DNA from: Acidimicrobiaceae bacterium
GTDB lineage: Bacteria > Actinomycetota > Acidimicrobiia > Acidimicrobiales > Aldehydirespiratoraceae
DNA length: 59,623 nt
Reading direction: 5' to 3'
Assembly (NCBI GenBank): GCA_009843735.1
Contig: VYCW01000137.1
Coordinates: 1 to 59,623 of the forward strand
Every line of letters begins with the position of its first letter. The first letter of the stretch is position 1. Below, piece after piece: positions 34,229 to 43,066 of the stretch. The position numbers and the translations under genes were made by a program. The notes under the pieces are model-generated. The model was not told the origin of the DNA and searched no databases. It saw only the letters and a program-made list of their open reading frames with translations.

Positions 34229-36142
34229 CTAGCCCGCCGGCTCGAGGTTGTGAAGGATCTGATGGAACGCTGGAGTCGCGATCACCAACTGGACGTACGG
34301 GTCGGCCTCGGTCGGGAAGCCGGTCCAGTTCGCCTCCGTGAAGGGGTTGATCTGCGGGTGCTGCACGAGGGCAATCTCGGGGAGGTCCGGCAGCCACAGT
34401 GCGAAGGCATCGACTACGAGTTCGGAGATCCTCGGATCGCCGGGTTGAAGCGTCCCGATCTCATCGACGATCGCCGAGTACTCGTCGTTGCCCCAGCGCT
34501 GGCGGTTCCACCATGGCGGTCCGCCCTGCTCGCCGCCCGGCTCCTCGGGAAGCCACCTCGAGTGGTAGTAGTTCATGGTCGCGTAGGGATCGGTCACCGA
34601 GCCGCAGAGGAAGAAGACGACCGACTGGAACCGGCCGACCCGGATGCCCTCGACGAAGTCGGGGATCGCGGCCACCTCGAAGTCGGCGTCGATCCCGACA
34701 GCCTGGAGCTGCTCGGCGATGACCTCGGCCATGGCGACCTCGCTCGGCTGGTCGACGGCCGTGACCATCAGCGAGAACTCGCCGTCGGCGTAGCCGGCTG
34801 CGGCGAGACGTTCCCTGGCCTTGTCCGGGTTGTACTCGCCGACGGGGTACTCGTCGAACAGTCCGGCCGCCTCGATGTCCGCGACGTAGCCCAGAAGCTG
34901 AGTGTACGCCGGGAAGAACGTCCTCGACTTCTGCGCTGGGCCGCCGGCTCCGCCGTAGGCGACCGCAATGAGCGCGTCGCGGTCTATCGCGTGGTTGATG
35001 GCCCAGTGCACGTCGGCATTCGGAACCCTCTCGTTGTTGAAGTGCAGCGCCCGGGGACAGTGGTCGACCGAACCGAACGGCGGTGCATCAGTCCAGCCGT
35101 GAACGTCTGAGTTGCGTGCGATGAGTGCCTGGAACGTCGGCCCCGCGACGTTGGAGGCCATGTCGAGCTCGCCACGGTCCATCGCGGCGACCTTCTGCTC
35201 CTCGCTCTCGTGGGCGACCCAGTGCAGCTCGCTCGGGTTGGGAAGGTCCTCGAATCCGGTGGCAGCCCCCCACCAGTCGTCGTCTCGGACGTAGACGATG
35301 CGGGAGGCACTGACGTCGTCGACGGTGTACGGGCCGGTGAAGACCGGGTTCTCGTTGGTGAACGTGATCACGTCGTCGACCGACGACCAGATGTGCTCGG
35401 GCACGACCACGAACGTGCTGCCCGCGGCCGGATTGCCGAAGAGGGAGAGCGCCCACCGCGGTGAGGGCTCAGGGTGGGCGAACACGACCGTGCGGCTGTC
35501 GACGGCCTCGGCAGTCGTCGAGCCGAAGTCGACTGATGGAGCGTGCGAGAAGTCCGGATTGGCGGCCAACATCTCGACGGTGAAGACGACGTCTTCACTG
35601 TCGAACGCCTCGCCGTCACTCCAGGTGACGCCGTCGCGAAGGGTGACCGTCCAGGTGAGACCACCGTCATCGCTCACCACGGACTCCGCCAACCAGGGCT
35701 CCAGCTCACCGCTGGCGAGGTTCGGCAGGAACAGCGGCTCCGCCAGCCCACCGACCATGCCTCGGTCCTTCCGGATCATATACGGGTTGAAGTTGCTGAG
35801 GTCCTCCTGGGGTCCGGAGTCGATGTCGATGGTCAGAACGCCACCGGACGGCGGCGCGTCATCGGTGACGGCGTCATCGGTCGTCGCTGCATCGTCGCTG
35901 TCTTCGGCGGCCTCCACTGCATCGTCGCCGTCGTCGGTGACCGCCGCCGCATCGCCGCCGTCATCGGTGGCTGCCGCGTCGTCATCGTCGGAGTCTGACG
36001 GATCAGTCCCGGTGCCGGACGCGTCGACGCTGGGGGCTTCCTCTGCGGTCGAGTCGTCGTCGGACGAGCCGCATGCCGCCGCGAACATCGCGAATGCGAG
36101 GAGCGCTACGAGAATGCGAGTCCAGTGCTTGCATGTGGTCAT
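34229..36142 (-). CDS. Lipoprotein solute-binding protein, family 5 (DppA/OppA type)
   Basis: The protein has 637 residues. The signal peptide ends in a lipobox, FAAAC with Cys24. Residues about 25-95 are an Asp/Ala/Thr-rich linker with very low complexity. The SBP_bac_5 domain then starts (GGVLTIDIDSGPQEDLSNFNP) and runs to the C-terminus. It captures a peptide or similar solute outside the membrane for the OppBCDF-like importer downstream. The AGGAGGGA site for this ATG lies inside the preceding gene, which ends in an ATGA overlap. Confidence 0.92.
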   Translation of the reverse strand: MTTCKHWTRILVALLAFAMFAAACGSSDDDSTAEEAPSVDASGTGTDPSDSDDDDAAATDDGGDAAAVTDDGDDAVEAAEDSDDAATTDDAVTDDAPPSGGVLTIDIDSGPQEDLSNFNPYMIRKDRGMVGGLAEPLFLPNLASGELEPWLAESVVSDDGGLTWTVTLRDGVTWSDGEAFDSEDVVFTVEMLAANPDFSHAPSVDFGSTTAEAVDSRTVVFAHPEPSPRWALSLFGNPAAGSTFVVVPEHIWSSVDDVITFTNENPVFTGPYTVDDVSASRIVYVRDDDWWGAATGFEDLPNPSELHWVAHESEEQKVAAMDRGELDMASNVAGPTFQALIARNSDVHGWTDAPPFGSVDHCPRALHFNNERVPNADVHWAINHAIDRDALIAVAYGGAGGPAQKSRTFFPAYTQLLGYVADIEAAGLFDEYPVGEYNPDKARERLAAAGYADGEFSLMVTAVDQPSEVAMAEVIAEQLQAVGIDADFEVAAIPDFVEGIRVGRFQSVVFFLCGSVTDPYATMNYYHSRWLPEEPGGEQGGPPWWNRQRWGNDEYSAIVDEIGTLQPGDPRISELVVDAFALWLPDLPEIALVQHPQINPFTEANWTGFPTEADPYVQLVIATPAFHQILHNLEPAG

Positions 36143-36426
36143 GGTCTGGGGTTCCCTCCTGTCGGGTACTTACTCGGTCGGTCTTCAACGGTGGACGTCG
36201 CAGACCTCTTCGTGCGCCGCGCCGTGATTGGCGCCTTGGCTACGAACCTGATTACATCGAGGCTGAGGCCCTTCTTGAAGGCAGCGACGACGTCGGATGC
36301 GTCCATGTAGGCGCGCACCCGCATCTTCTCGTCCTGGGAGTTCTCCATCACGAGTTGTCCGTGCTCGTCAACGTAGATCTTGTCGATGAAGAAGTCCGTC
36401 TTCACTAGCTTGGTGACGACGCGCAT
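36139..36426 (-). CDS. Unknown 95-residue protein between the amidase and binding-protein genes
   Basis: I do not recognise the family. Residues 1-60 look folded and strand-rich (KTDFFIDKIYVDEHGQLVME, RVRAYMDASDVVAAFKKGL, SLDVIRFV). The last 35 residues are basic and disordered (ARRTKRSATSTVEDRPSKYP). It starts one base after the amidase stop and ends in an ATGA overlap with the lipoprotein gene, so it is firmly inside the operon. It might be a small subunit or accessory of the amidase or oxidoreductase; this is inference only. Confidence 0.7.
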   Translation of the reverse strand: MRVVTKLVKTDFFIDKIYVDEHGQLVMENSQDEKMRVRAYMDASDVVAAFKKGLSLDVIRFVAKAPITARRTKRSATSTVEDRPSKYPTGGNPRP

Positions 36427-36427
36427 G

Positions 36428-37573
36428 TCAGTCCTTCCTCAGCGTTCCACGGGCCTGGGCATCGGCGACCCGTCGGGCGACAACGCCAGGCATGTCCTCG
36501 ACCTCGTGGCCGTGCGGAGGTGTGAACTGGCCGCGGCCGTAGAGCACCTCGAATGCCGACTGCGTTCCCGCGATCTTCTCGGAGAGGTTCCGCGGGGGCG
36601 AGCCCGGCGGGAAGAGGTTCGGCGGGTAGATCGGCTCGGCGTACATCTCCCGGAACGCCTCCGTGCGCACGTCGATCCAGGTGTTGTGGTTCGTGACCGT
36701 GCGATGCCGGCGCAGCCCCTCGATGTCGATCGTCGCCGCGATGACCTGCTCATCGGGATACGGCGCCTCGCGCACGATCATCCCGGTGTAGTCGATCATC
36801 ATCGAATGGCCGGGGCAGAACGACTTGGGGTACAGGCCGTGGTTGACCCTCCCCCAGTTCGAGCAGAGGAGGTACATCATGTTGTCGTGCGCTCGTGTGC
36901 GGCGCGTGAACCTCCAGAAGTCCCAGGGGTCGCTGACGCCTTCGACCTCCTGGATCGCGCCGGGATGGCAGAGGACCTCGCAACCGTTGAATGCGAGCGC
37001 ACGGGACACCTCCGGTGTGGCCCCGTCGTGGCAGGTCATGGTGCCGAGCTTGCCGATCTCGGTGTCGATCACCGGGAAGAGGTCCCTGATCGAGTTGCCG
37101 TAGACCTTCCCGTAGTCGTCGAAGAGGTCGTGCGGGCTGCTTCCGAGCCCGAGCGACGCATTGACATGCCACTTGTGGTACCGGAGGGCCAGACTGCCGT
37201 CGGGACCGATGATGAAGGCGGTGTTGAACCAGCGGTCCGGGAACTCCTCGGTGACCTCGATGATGCCGCCCCCCGAGATGTACATCCCGTACTCCCTGGC
37301 CTTGTCGCCGAGGCGCCTCATCTCGGGACCGTCGATTCTGATCGCCTTGGCCATGAACTCCTCGATGCCGTCCTCGCCCTTGCCGGGGGTGGTGACACCC
37401 TGGAGGAAGTACTCGGGCAGGACGGCGAGCCGTACGGGAACCTCCCAGAAGTACCCGACCCCGAAGTCGATCAAGCTCTCGACCCGGCTGAGGTTGTTCT
37501 CGATCTCCTCGCGGGTGGAGGCCATCGTGACCTCGGGCTGGATCACGATCGCGGTGTACGGATCGATGCCCAT
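36428..37573 (-). CDS. Nitrilase-superfamily (carbon-nitrogen hydrolase) amidase
   Basis: The protein has 381 residues from ATG 37573 (TGATG overlap). The catalytic triad is Glu54 (LPEYF), Lys134 (YHKWH) and Cys181 (TCHDGATPE). Length and motifs are close to aliphatic amidase/formamidase branches rather than to true nitrilases. It would hydrolyse an amide in the cytoplasm. It lies between a CrtI-like oxidoreductase and a peptide-type importer, so oxidation followed by amide hydrolysis of an imported compound is plausible. Confidence 0.87.
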   Translation of the reverse strand: MGIDPYTAIVIQPEVTMASTREEIENNLSRVESLIDFGVGYFWEVPVRLAVLPEYFLQGVTTPGKGEDGIEEFMAKAIRIDGPEMRRLGDKAREYGMYISGGGIIEVTEEFPDRWFNTAFIIGPDGSLALRYHKWHVNASLGLGSSPHDLFDDYGKVYGNSIRDLFPVIDTEIGKLGTMTCHDGATPEVSRALAFNGCEVLCHPGAIQEVEGVSDPWDFWRFTRRTRAHDNMMYLLCSNWGRVNHGLYPKSFCPGHSMMIDYTGMIVREAPYPDEQVIAATIDIEGLRRHRTVTNHNTWIDVRTEAFREMYAEPIYPPNLFPPGSPPRNLSEKIAGTQSAFEVLYGRGQFTPPHGHEVEDMPGVVARRVADAQARGTLRKD

Positions 37574-39156
37574 CAGAAGTCGCTTCTCTCGAGGCCCAGG
37601 TCCTGGAGGATGACCCGCGCCGTTATCGTGCCGGCGCCCGCGATGGCACCCCCCGGATGGCAGTACGGCCCGGCGAAGTAGAGGTTCTCGATGGGGCCGC
37701 GATACTGGCTGTAGCCGGGAAACGGACGCAGGAAGCCGGACTGGTACTGGCGCATCGCCCCGCCCGTGGTCGTGCCGTCGACCAGGCACGGGTTGTCCCG
37801 TTCGATCACCGGGCCGGTCTGCACGTACTGCGCGATGATGTTGCCGTCGGTCATGTTGTCGGTGTATTCCCGCAGCTTCTCGAGTTCGACGGTGTCGACG
37901 TACTTCTGACCGACGGCCTCCCAGTCCTCGCCGCTCGCGAGCTCCTTGGGGACGAACGTGTCCATGATCATCGTGTGCTTCCCGTCGGGGGCCCGCGTCG
38001 GATCCTTCGTGGTCCACGTCGCCACCCAGAGGAAGGGATTCTCGGGTGCCTTGCCTTCGTACACGTCGGACCACTGCTTGACGATCGAGCCGACCGACTC
38101 GTAGATGCGCTGGTACGGCGTGTTCGTGACCTCGGGCGAGCAGATGTAGTTGGGAGGCTCGTGCAGCGCGTAGTGGACCCGCACGATGGAGAAGTCACCG
38201 ACGTTGAAGTTCTCGACGCGACGGAGGAAGTCAGCGTCGAGAACGCCGTCGTCGAACAGCTGGGGGTAGGAGATCTTGGGGTTGAGGGTGTTCACGACCG
38301 CCTTCGAGGCGTGGAACGTGCGGCCGTCGGCAAGCTCGGCCCCTCGCGCCTCGCGGCGATCGCCGACGAGGATCCGGGTCACCGGTACGCCGGTGTGAAC
38401 CTCGCCCCCGTAGGACTCGATCATCCTCGCCAGGGCCTGCGGGAGCGCGATGCTGCCGCCCTCGGGGATCGACTCCCCGTAGACGTGGATCGCCGGGATC
38501 ATGATGAAGAACAGCTCGCCCCGGCCTTCGGTGTGCGGCCCGACACCCGGCGCCGTCGCCCAGCCGACGAGGAAGGTCTGCACGACCGGGTGCTCGAAGT
38601 TCTCCATGACGAAGTCGTAGGGGCTCATGGCATAGGTCCGGAGGAGGTCGATCCCCTCCTCGGTGCTCTCGAGTGCCTCCTGCATGACGCTGGCAGGATT
38701 GGGCGGCGAGAACATGCCGGTGATGAAGCCGTCCTCGATCTCGCGGAAGTTGTCGTAGACCTCGCGGTACCGGCGAGCATCTCGCTCGGAGTACTGGGCG
38801 ATGCTGGCACAGGTCTTGTCGACGTCCTTGTAGACGACGATGCCGGGCCCCTCGCGCGCCGGGTGCCCGGTGATGCCGTCGTGTGCCCAGAGGTACTTCA
38901 GTCCGTGAGCTTCGAGTTCGGGCAGGATCGCCCTGAAGTCCGGGTTGGCGTGGATCCACACATGAGCCGAGCCGTAGAGGTCGTGCTTGAACCCGGGGAG
39001 GGTCACTTCGTCGGTGGTGACCCCGCCCCCCAGCCTGGTGTTCCCTTCGAGAACCGCCACCTTGAGACCACGCTTCGCCAGCACCGCCCCACAGATGAGC
39101 CCGTTGTGGCCTCCCCCGACGATGACGATCTCGCTCTGCCTCACCGCACCCCTCAC
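37573..39156 (-). CDS. FAD-dependent oxidoreductase, phytoene desaturase (CrtI)-like
   Basis: The protein has 527 residues from GTG 39156; GTG 39144 is an alternative. The dinucleotide motif IVIVGGGHNGLICGAVLAKRG and the following VLEGNTRLGGGVTT are typical. The C-terminal FAD segment is NLYFAGPYCHPGGAIAGAGT. The family oxidises C-C or C-N bonds in diverse substrates, and no carotenoid genes are nearby, so an amine- or amide-oxidising role is more likely here. It is the first gene of the amidase-transporter operon. Confidence 0.87.
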   Translation of the reverse strand: MRGAVRQSEIVIVGGGHNGLICGAVLAKRGLKVAVLEGNTRLGGGVTTDEVTLPGFKHDLYGSAHVWIHANPDFRAILPELEAHGLKYLWAHDGITGHPAREGPGIVVYKDVDKTCASIAQYSERDARRYREVYDNFREIEDGFITGMFSPPNPASVMQEALESTEEGIDLLRTYAMSPYDFVMENFEHPVVQTFLVGWATAPGVGPHTEGRGELFFIMIPAIHVYGESIPEGGSIALPQALARMIESYGGEVHTGVPVTRILVGDRREARGAELADGRTFHASKAVVNTLNPKISYPQLFDDGVLDADFLRRVENFNVGDFSIVRVHYALHEPPNYICSPEVTNTPYQRIYESVGSIVKQWSDVYEGKAPENPFLWVATWTTKDPTRAPDGKHTMIMDTFVPKELASGEDWEAVGQKYVDTVELEKLREYTDNMTDGNIIAQYVQTGPVIERDNPCLVDGTTTGGAMRQYQSGFLRPFPGYSQYRGPIENLYFAGPYCHPGGAIAGAGTITARVILQDLGLERSDF

Positions 39157-39181
39157 GCCTTTTATGGAGATGAAATGTCAC

Positions 39182-39202
39182 CAAACTTCGACTAGAAATT
39201 TG
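39182..39202. promoter_or_regulatory. Imperfect 21-bp palindrome in the divergent promoter region
   Basis: CAAACTTC (39182-39189) and GAAATTTG (39195-39202) pair at 7 of 8 positions around a 5-base centre. The whole 39157-39326 spacer is AT-rich for this genome and must hold promoters for the CrtI-amidase operon (minus) and the ThDP-gluconate operon (plus). A minus-strand TATCAT about 17 bases after TTCACA is a possible -35/-10 pair. Nothing else is recognised in the spacer. Confidence 0.45.
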
Positions 39203-39326
39203 ATGATAGCGGAATCTATGTGAAAGTGTGGCGTCAGTCAACAGCAGCAGGATCCGCCATTGACGCGAGAATGGTCGGCACAGCGCCCGTGAGCCGCACA
39301 GGTGAGCCGTACAGGGGGAACCCGCA

Positions 39327-40934
39327 ATGAATGGAGCCGACATCGTCGCCGAGGCGCTCGTCAGGTCGGGTGTCGACACATTGTTCGGCATCCCGGGCCT
39401 GTACAACATGGCGTTGTTCGATGCCGCCCGCCGGCATCCCGGGCTCGATGTCGTTGCGGTCCGTCACGAGCAGGGCGCGACGTTCATGGCCGACGGCTAC
39501 GGGCGGGCGACGGGCAGGCCCGCGGCGGTGTCGCTGCTCCCCGGATGCGGTGTCACCAACGGGCTCACCGGAATCCTCCAGGCGAGCAGCTGCTCGGTTC
39601 CGATGGTGGTGCTCGCCGCGCAGATCGCCTCCCCGGACATCGACCGCGAGCAGGGCCATCTCCACGAGCTCACGGGTCAGACCGGCACACTCGCCGGCAT
39701 GTGCAAGACGACCCACCGACCCCGCACCGCAGGCGATCTCGCCGCGCAGGTACAGCAGGCGGTCGTCGACGCCCGGACCGGGCGCCCCCGGCCGGTGCAG
39801 GTCGAACTCCCGGTCGATGTGCTCCAATTGTCGGCCGGCGTCGACTTCCCCGCGGCAGCGGAGCCGGCCGCACCCGCGATCGATCCGACCCGGATCACCG
39901 CCATTGCGGCCGGACTCGCGTCGGCCGAGCATCCGCTTCTCTACGCCGGCGGTGGCGTGAACACCGCACGCGCCAACGAAGAGCTCCGTCGACTCGCCGA
40001 GCTGCTCGGCGCTCCGGTGCTCGTCACCGGCAACGGTGCCGGCGCTCTGTCCAGCGACCACGAACTCTTCGCCGGCGTCCCCTGGGTTGCCGCCGGATCG
40101 ATAGAGCCGCTCGTCGGCTCGTGCGACGCGTTCCTGGCTGTCGGGACCCGCCTCGACCCGGCGATGTGCAACATGTGGGACCTGCCGTTGCCCGAGCTGA
40201 CAGTGCGCATCGACATCGACGCCGACGAGTTGGGACGGAACATCGAGATGGCGCACCTCGTGCATGCCGACGCACGCGACGCACTGGGTGCGCTGGCCGA
40301 TGCCGTGGCTGTGACCGGCCACGCGGCGTCGGGTCCGTCGGGTCGCCTTGCCTCCGCCCTGTCGGACTACCGGGCTCACCAGTCGTCGCTCGTCGGCGAG
40401 GCGGCGCCGTGGATGCACGCGCTTCGCGGCGCGCTTCACGACGAGGACATCGTTGTGGCCGACATGTGTCTGATGTGGGCCGACATGCTGCACCGCTTCC
40501 CGGTTCGAGAGCCCGGTACCGTCATGTTCCCGTGGAGCCTCGGCACCCTCGGGTATGGCGTGCCCGCCGCTATCGGCGCGAAGCTCGCCAGCCCCGACAA
40601 GCAGGTCCTGTCAATCGTCGGCGACGGCGCCTTCCTCTTCACCGGAGCCGAGCTCTCCGTTGCAGTCGAGCGACGCCTGCCGATCCCGTTCATCGTCAGC
40701 AACAACAACGCCTACGGCATGATCCGCATGCAACAGATCGAGCAGTTCGGCTCACCCAGCGCGGTAGATCTCGTCAATCCGGACTTCGTCCTGCTGGGGG
40801 AGGCATACGGCGCGTCGGCCTGCCGGCTCGACACGCCCGAGGAGTTGCGGCTTGAGCTCAAGCGAGCGTTCGACCGCGACGTCCCGACGCTGATAGAGAT
40901 TCCGTGGCGATCCGAGTTCACGGTGGCTCGCTGA
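39327..40934 (+). CDS. Thiamine-diphosphate-dependent enzyme (acetolactate synthase/benzoylformate decarboxylase family)
   Basis: The protein has 535 residues. The conserved Glu that activates ThDP is Glu48 in RHEQGATFMADGYGR. The ThDP/Mg motif is VGDGAFLFTGAELSVAV ending in SNNNAYG. An AGGGGGAA Shine-Dalgarno precedes ATG 39327. Family members decarboxylate 2-oxo acids or ligate their aldehyde units. It heads an operon with a sugar-acid kinase and a 6-phosphogluconate dehydrogenase, but its own substrate cannot be read. No regulatory small subunit of acetolactate synthase is present. Confidence 0.88.
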   Translation: MNGADIVAEALVRSGVDTLFGIPGLYNMALFDAARRHPGLDVVAVRHEQGATFMADGYGRATGRPAAVSLLPGCGVTNGLTGILQASSCSVPMVVLAAQIASPDIDREQGHLHELTGQTGTLAGMCKTTHRPRTAGDLAAQVQQAVVDARTGRPRPVQVELPVDVLQLSAGVDFPAAAEPAAPAIDPTRITAIAAGLASAEHPLLYAGGGVNTARANEELRRLAELLGAPVLVTGNGAGALSSDHELFAGVPWVAAGSIEPLVGSCDAFLAVGTRLDPAMCNMWDLPLPELTVRIDIDADELGRNIEMAHLVHADARDALGALADAVAVTGHAASGPSGRLASALSDYRAHQSSLVGEAAPWMHALRGALHDEDIVVADMCLMWADMLHRFPVREPGTVMFPWSLGTLGYGVPAAIGAKLASPDKQVLSIVGDGAFLFTGAELSVAVERRLPIPFIVSNNNAYGMIRMQQIEQFGSPSAVDLVNPDFVLLGEAYGASACRLDTPEELRLELKRAFDRDVPTLIEIPWRSEFTVAR

Positions 40935-40956
40935 ACTCCGGACTCGCATCGACGCC

Positions 40957-42369
40957 ATGGCGGCCGACCACCGAGCGATTCTCACCGTCGACATCGGCTC
41001 TACGTCGCGCCGCGCCCAGCTTGTCGGCGAGGACCTCATTGCGGTCGAGGACCGCACGTGGCGAGTCGAGCGCCCCATCGATGAGCGCCACGATGGCGCC
41101 GCCCTGCTCGACCCCCATGAGCTTCTGGACGATGTCGCGCATCTGATCGATCAATCGACCCAGTACGCCGCGGAGTCGAACATCTCGATAGCCGCGGTTG
41201 CGATGTCTTGCATCTGGCACTCGCTGGTGGGCCTGGACGAGCACTACGGACCGACGACGCCGGTGCTCACATGGGCCGACACACGCGCCGCCCCGCACGC
41301 CGCAGGGATTCGTCGCCTCCTCGACGAGGCACCAGTCCACGCCCGCACCGGTTGCCCGATCGAGGGTCTCTACTTCCCTGCCAAGGTCCAGTGGCTGCGC
41401 ACTGAGGACAAGCCGGCCTGGGCCAGGACTCGCAGCCTGGTCTCGCCGGCCGACTTCGTCGTGCAGCATTTCACCGGGGCTCTCTCGAGCTCGTCCTCGA
41501 TGGCGAGCGGCACCGGCTTGTTCGATCAGGCCGAGGGCGCCTGGGATGGGATCCTGCTCGAGTCGCTCGGCATCGCGGCGTCGATGATGCCTCCGGTCGA
41601 CGACGGCATCCTCGGCACGGTGACGCCCCCGCACGCATCGCGGTGGCCGCAGCTCGCTGAGGCTCCGTGGTTCGCGGCAATCGGCGACGGAGCCGCCTCC
41701 ACGCTCGGCGGCGACGCCGAGGAGCCCGGCTCGCTCACGGTCACGATCGGCACGACTGCTGCGGCCCGCCTCGCACACGAGCCGACTCCCGCCACCCCGC
41801 CCGGGCGGGCCTGGCGATACCTGCTCGACCGCCATCGCGCCATCACCGGAGGTGCGCTGTCCGACGGCGGGAACATCATCGAGTGGCTTCACCGCGTTCT
41901 GAGGCTCCCCGAACCCGAGGTGCTCGAGGAGCGCCTGGCGCACGCGACACGATCGTCTGTCCAGATGACGACCACACTGCGAGGCGAGCGAGGGCCGCAG
42001 TGGATCGGAGGCGGCCGAGGCGCGATTCGTGGATTGGCCTTCGATTCGACCGCGACCGACATCGCTCACGCCGCACTGTCCGGCGTCGCCGACCGGCTCG
42101 TCGACATCGCCGAGGAACTCGCGTCCGTCCGACCCATCGAGACCATCACCATCACCGGGGGCGCTCTGGCCGCCTCGCCGGCCTGGCGCCAGATCGTCGC
42201 CGACGCCTTCAACCGTCCGGTGCTCGACGCCACAGCCCTCGAGTCGTCGATCCGCGGTGCGGCCAAGGCAGCCTGGCACGCCCTCGACACCAGCAGTCCG
42301 GCGCCGGCGCTCCCGACCCGGCTCGATCTCGCCGCCATCGCACCGAGTGCACGCCCCGAGCGAGCCTAG
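40957..42369 (+). CDS. FGGY-family carbohydrate kinase (gluconokinase-like)
   Basis: The protein has 470 residues. The N-terminal phosphate motif is LTVDIGSTSRRAQLV and an early IWHSLVGLD follows. AIGDGAASTLGGDAEEPGSLTVTIGTTAA carries the catalytic Asp, and ITITGGALAASPAWRQIVAD is the C-terminal adenosine motif. The family phosphorylates sugars or sugar acids. The neighbouring 6-phosphogluconate dehydrogenase makes gluconate the best guess. It starts 22 bases after the ThDP enzyme. Confidence 0.87.
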   Translation: MAADHRAILTVDIGSTSRRAQLVGEDLIAVEDRTWRVERPIDERHDGAALLDPHELLDDVAHLIDQSTQYAAESNISIAAVAMSCIWHSLVGLDEHYGPTTPVLTWADTRAAPHAAGIRRLLDEAPVHARTGCPIEGLYFPAKVQWLRTEDKPAWARTRSLVSPADFVVQHFTGALSSSSSMASGTGLFDQAEGAWDGILLESLGIAASMMPPVDDGILGTVTPPHASRWPQLAEAPWFAAIGDGAASTLGGDAEEPGSLTVTIGTTAAARLAHEPTPATPPGRAWRYLLDRHRAITGGALSDGGNIIEWLHRVLRLPEPEVLEERLAHATRSSVQMTTTLRGERGPQWIGGGRGAIRGLAFDSTATDIAHAALSGVADRLVDIAEELASVRPIETITITGGALAASPAWRQIVADAFNRPVLDATALESSIRGAAKAAWHALDTSSPAPALPTRLDLAAIAPSARPERA

Positions 42370-42372
42370 GAT
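42367..42372 (+). promoter_or_regulatory. Internal -10 box TAGGAT before a putative leader ORF
   Basis: TAGGAT, 7 bases, then ATG 42380. The box overlaps the kinase stop codon TAG (42367-42369). Confidence 0.4.
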
Positions 42373-42379
42373 GGCTCGG

Positions 42380-42406
42380 ATGGCCCCGACGGAGAGCCGA
42401 CCATGA
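42380..42406 (+). CDS. Putative 8-residue leader peptide before the XRE-cupin regulator
   Basis: It reads MAPTESRP then TGA. The stop TGA (42404-42406) overlaps the regulator ATG (42403) as ATGA. A GGAGAG site for the regulator lies inside it. It may be a leaderless mini-ORF coupling translation to the regulator, or chance. Confidence 0.3.
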   Translation: MAPTESRP

Positions 42407-43002
42407 GCCACGCGTATGAGTCGTCGGACGCGCCCACGCTCGGCGAGCAGATGCGCAAGGAGCGCAAGTCACAGGGCAAGACGCTCCAGACTGTGGCCGA
42501 CGCGTGCGAGATATCGGTCTCGTTCCTGTCACAGATCGAGCGCGACCAGGCGCAGCCATCCGTCGCCACGTTGCATCGGCTGGCGGAGTACCTCGGCCAT
42601 CCGCTGTCGGGCTTCTTCGACGGCGCGTCGATCACCGACCGCCACCAGGCGACCGAGGACCACGCTGTGATCGTGCGCAGCGATCGGCGGCTCACGGTCA
42701 CGTTCCCGGGCTCGGGCATCCGAAACGAGCTCCTCACCCCTGATCTCAAGCGCGCCATCCAGTTCATCTGGGTGGTCATCCCCCCCGGTGAAGGGACCGG
42801 CGACGAGCCGCTCGTTCACGAGGGCGAGGAGTGCGGCGTCGTGATCCAGGGTCAGGTCGAGATCTGGATCGGCGAGGACCAGCGCGAGATTCTCGGCCCG
42901 GGCGACTCGATCTATCAGAAGAGCACGATCCCCCACCGCAGTCGCAACATCGGCGACGAGGACGCAATCATCGTCACGGCCATCACGCCGCCGTCGCTGT
43001 GA
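42403..43002 (+). CDS. XRE-family HTH regulator with cupin sensor domain
   Basis: The protein has 199 residues. Residues about 12-66 form an HTH_3 domain (LGEQMRKERKSQGKTLQTVA; SVSFLSQIERDQAQPSVATL). Residues about 120-195 are a cupin_2 domain (GTGDEPLVHEGEECGVVIQG; GDSIYQKSTIPHRSRNI). Such regulators usually bind a small ligand in the cupin and control adjacent catabolic genes. It lies between gluconokinase-like and 6-phosphogluconate dehydrogenase genes, so it probably controls this operon, perhaps through the palindrome at 39182. Confidence 0.9.
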   Translation: MSHAYESSDAPTLGEQMRKERKSQGKTLQTVADACEISVSFLSQIERDQAQPSVATLHRLAEYLGHPLSGFFDGASITDRHQATEDHAVIVRSDRRLTVTFPGSGIRNELLTPDLKRAIQFIWVVIPPGEGTGDEPLVHEGEECGVVIQGQVEIWIGEDQREILGPGDSIYQKSTIPHRSRNIGDEDAIIVTAITPPSL

Positions 43003-43066
43003 GGACGGTAGACGCCGAAGCTGACGCCCGCTGGGTGAGTCTCAAGCAACCTGGACGGAGAGTGCG

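Noticed and set aside
39327-40934. Calling the ThDP enzyme acetolactate synthase (IlvB)
   Set aside because: No small subunit and no branched-chain genes nearby; the operon points to sugar-acid or 2-oxo-acid catabolism, so only the family is named.
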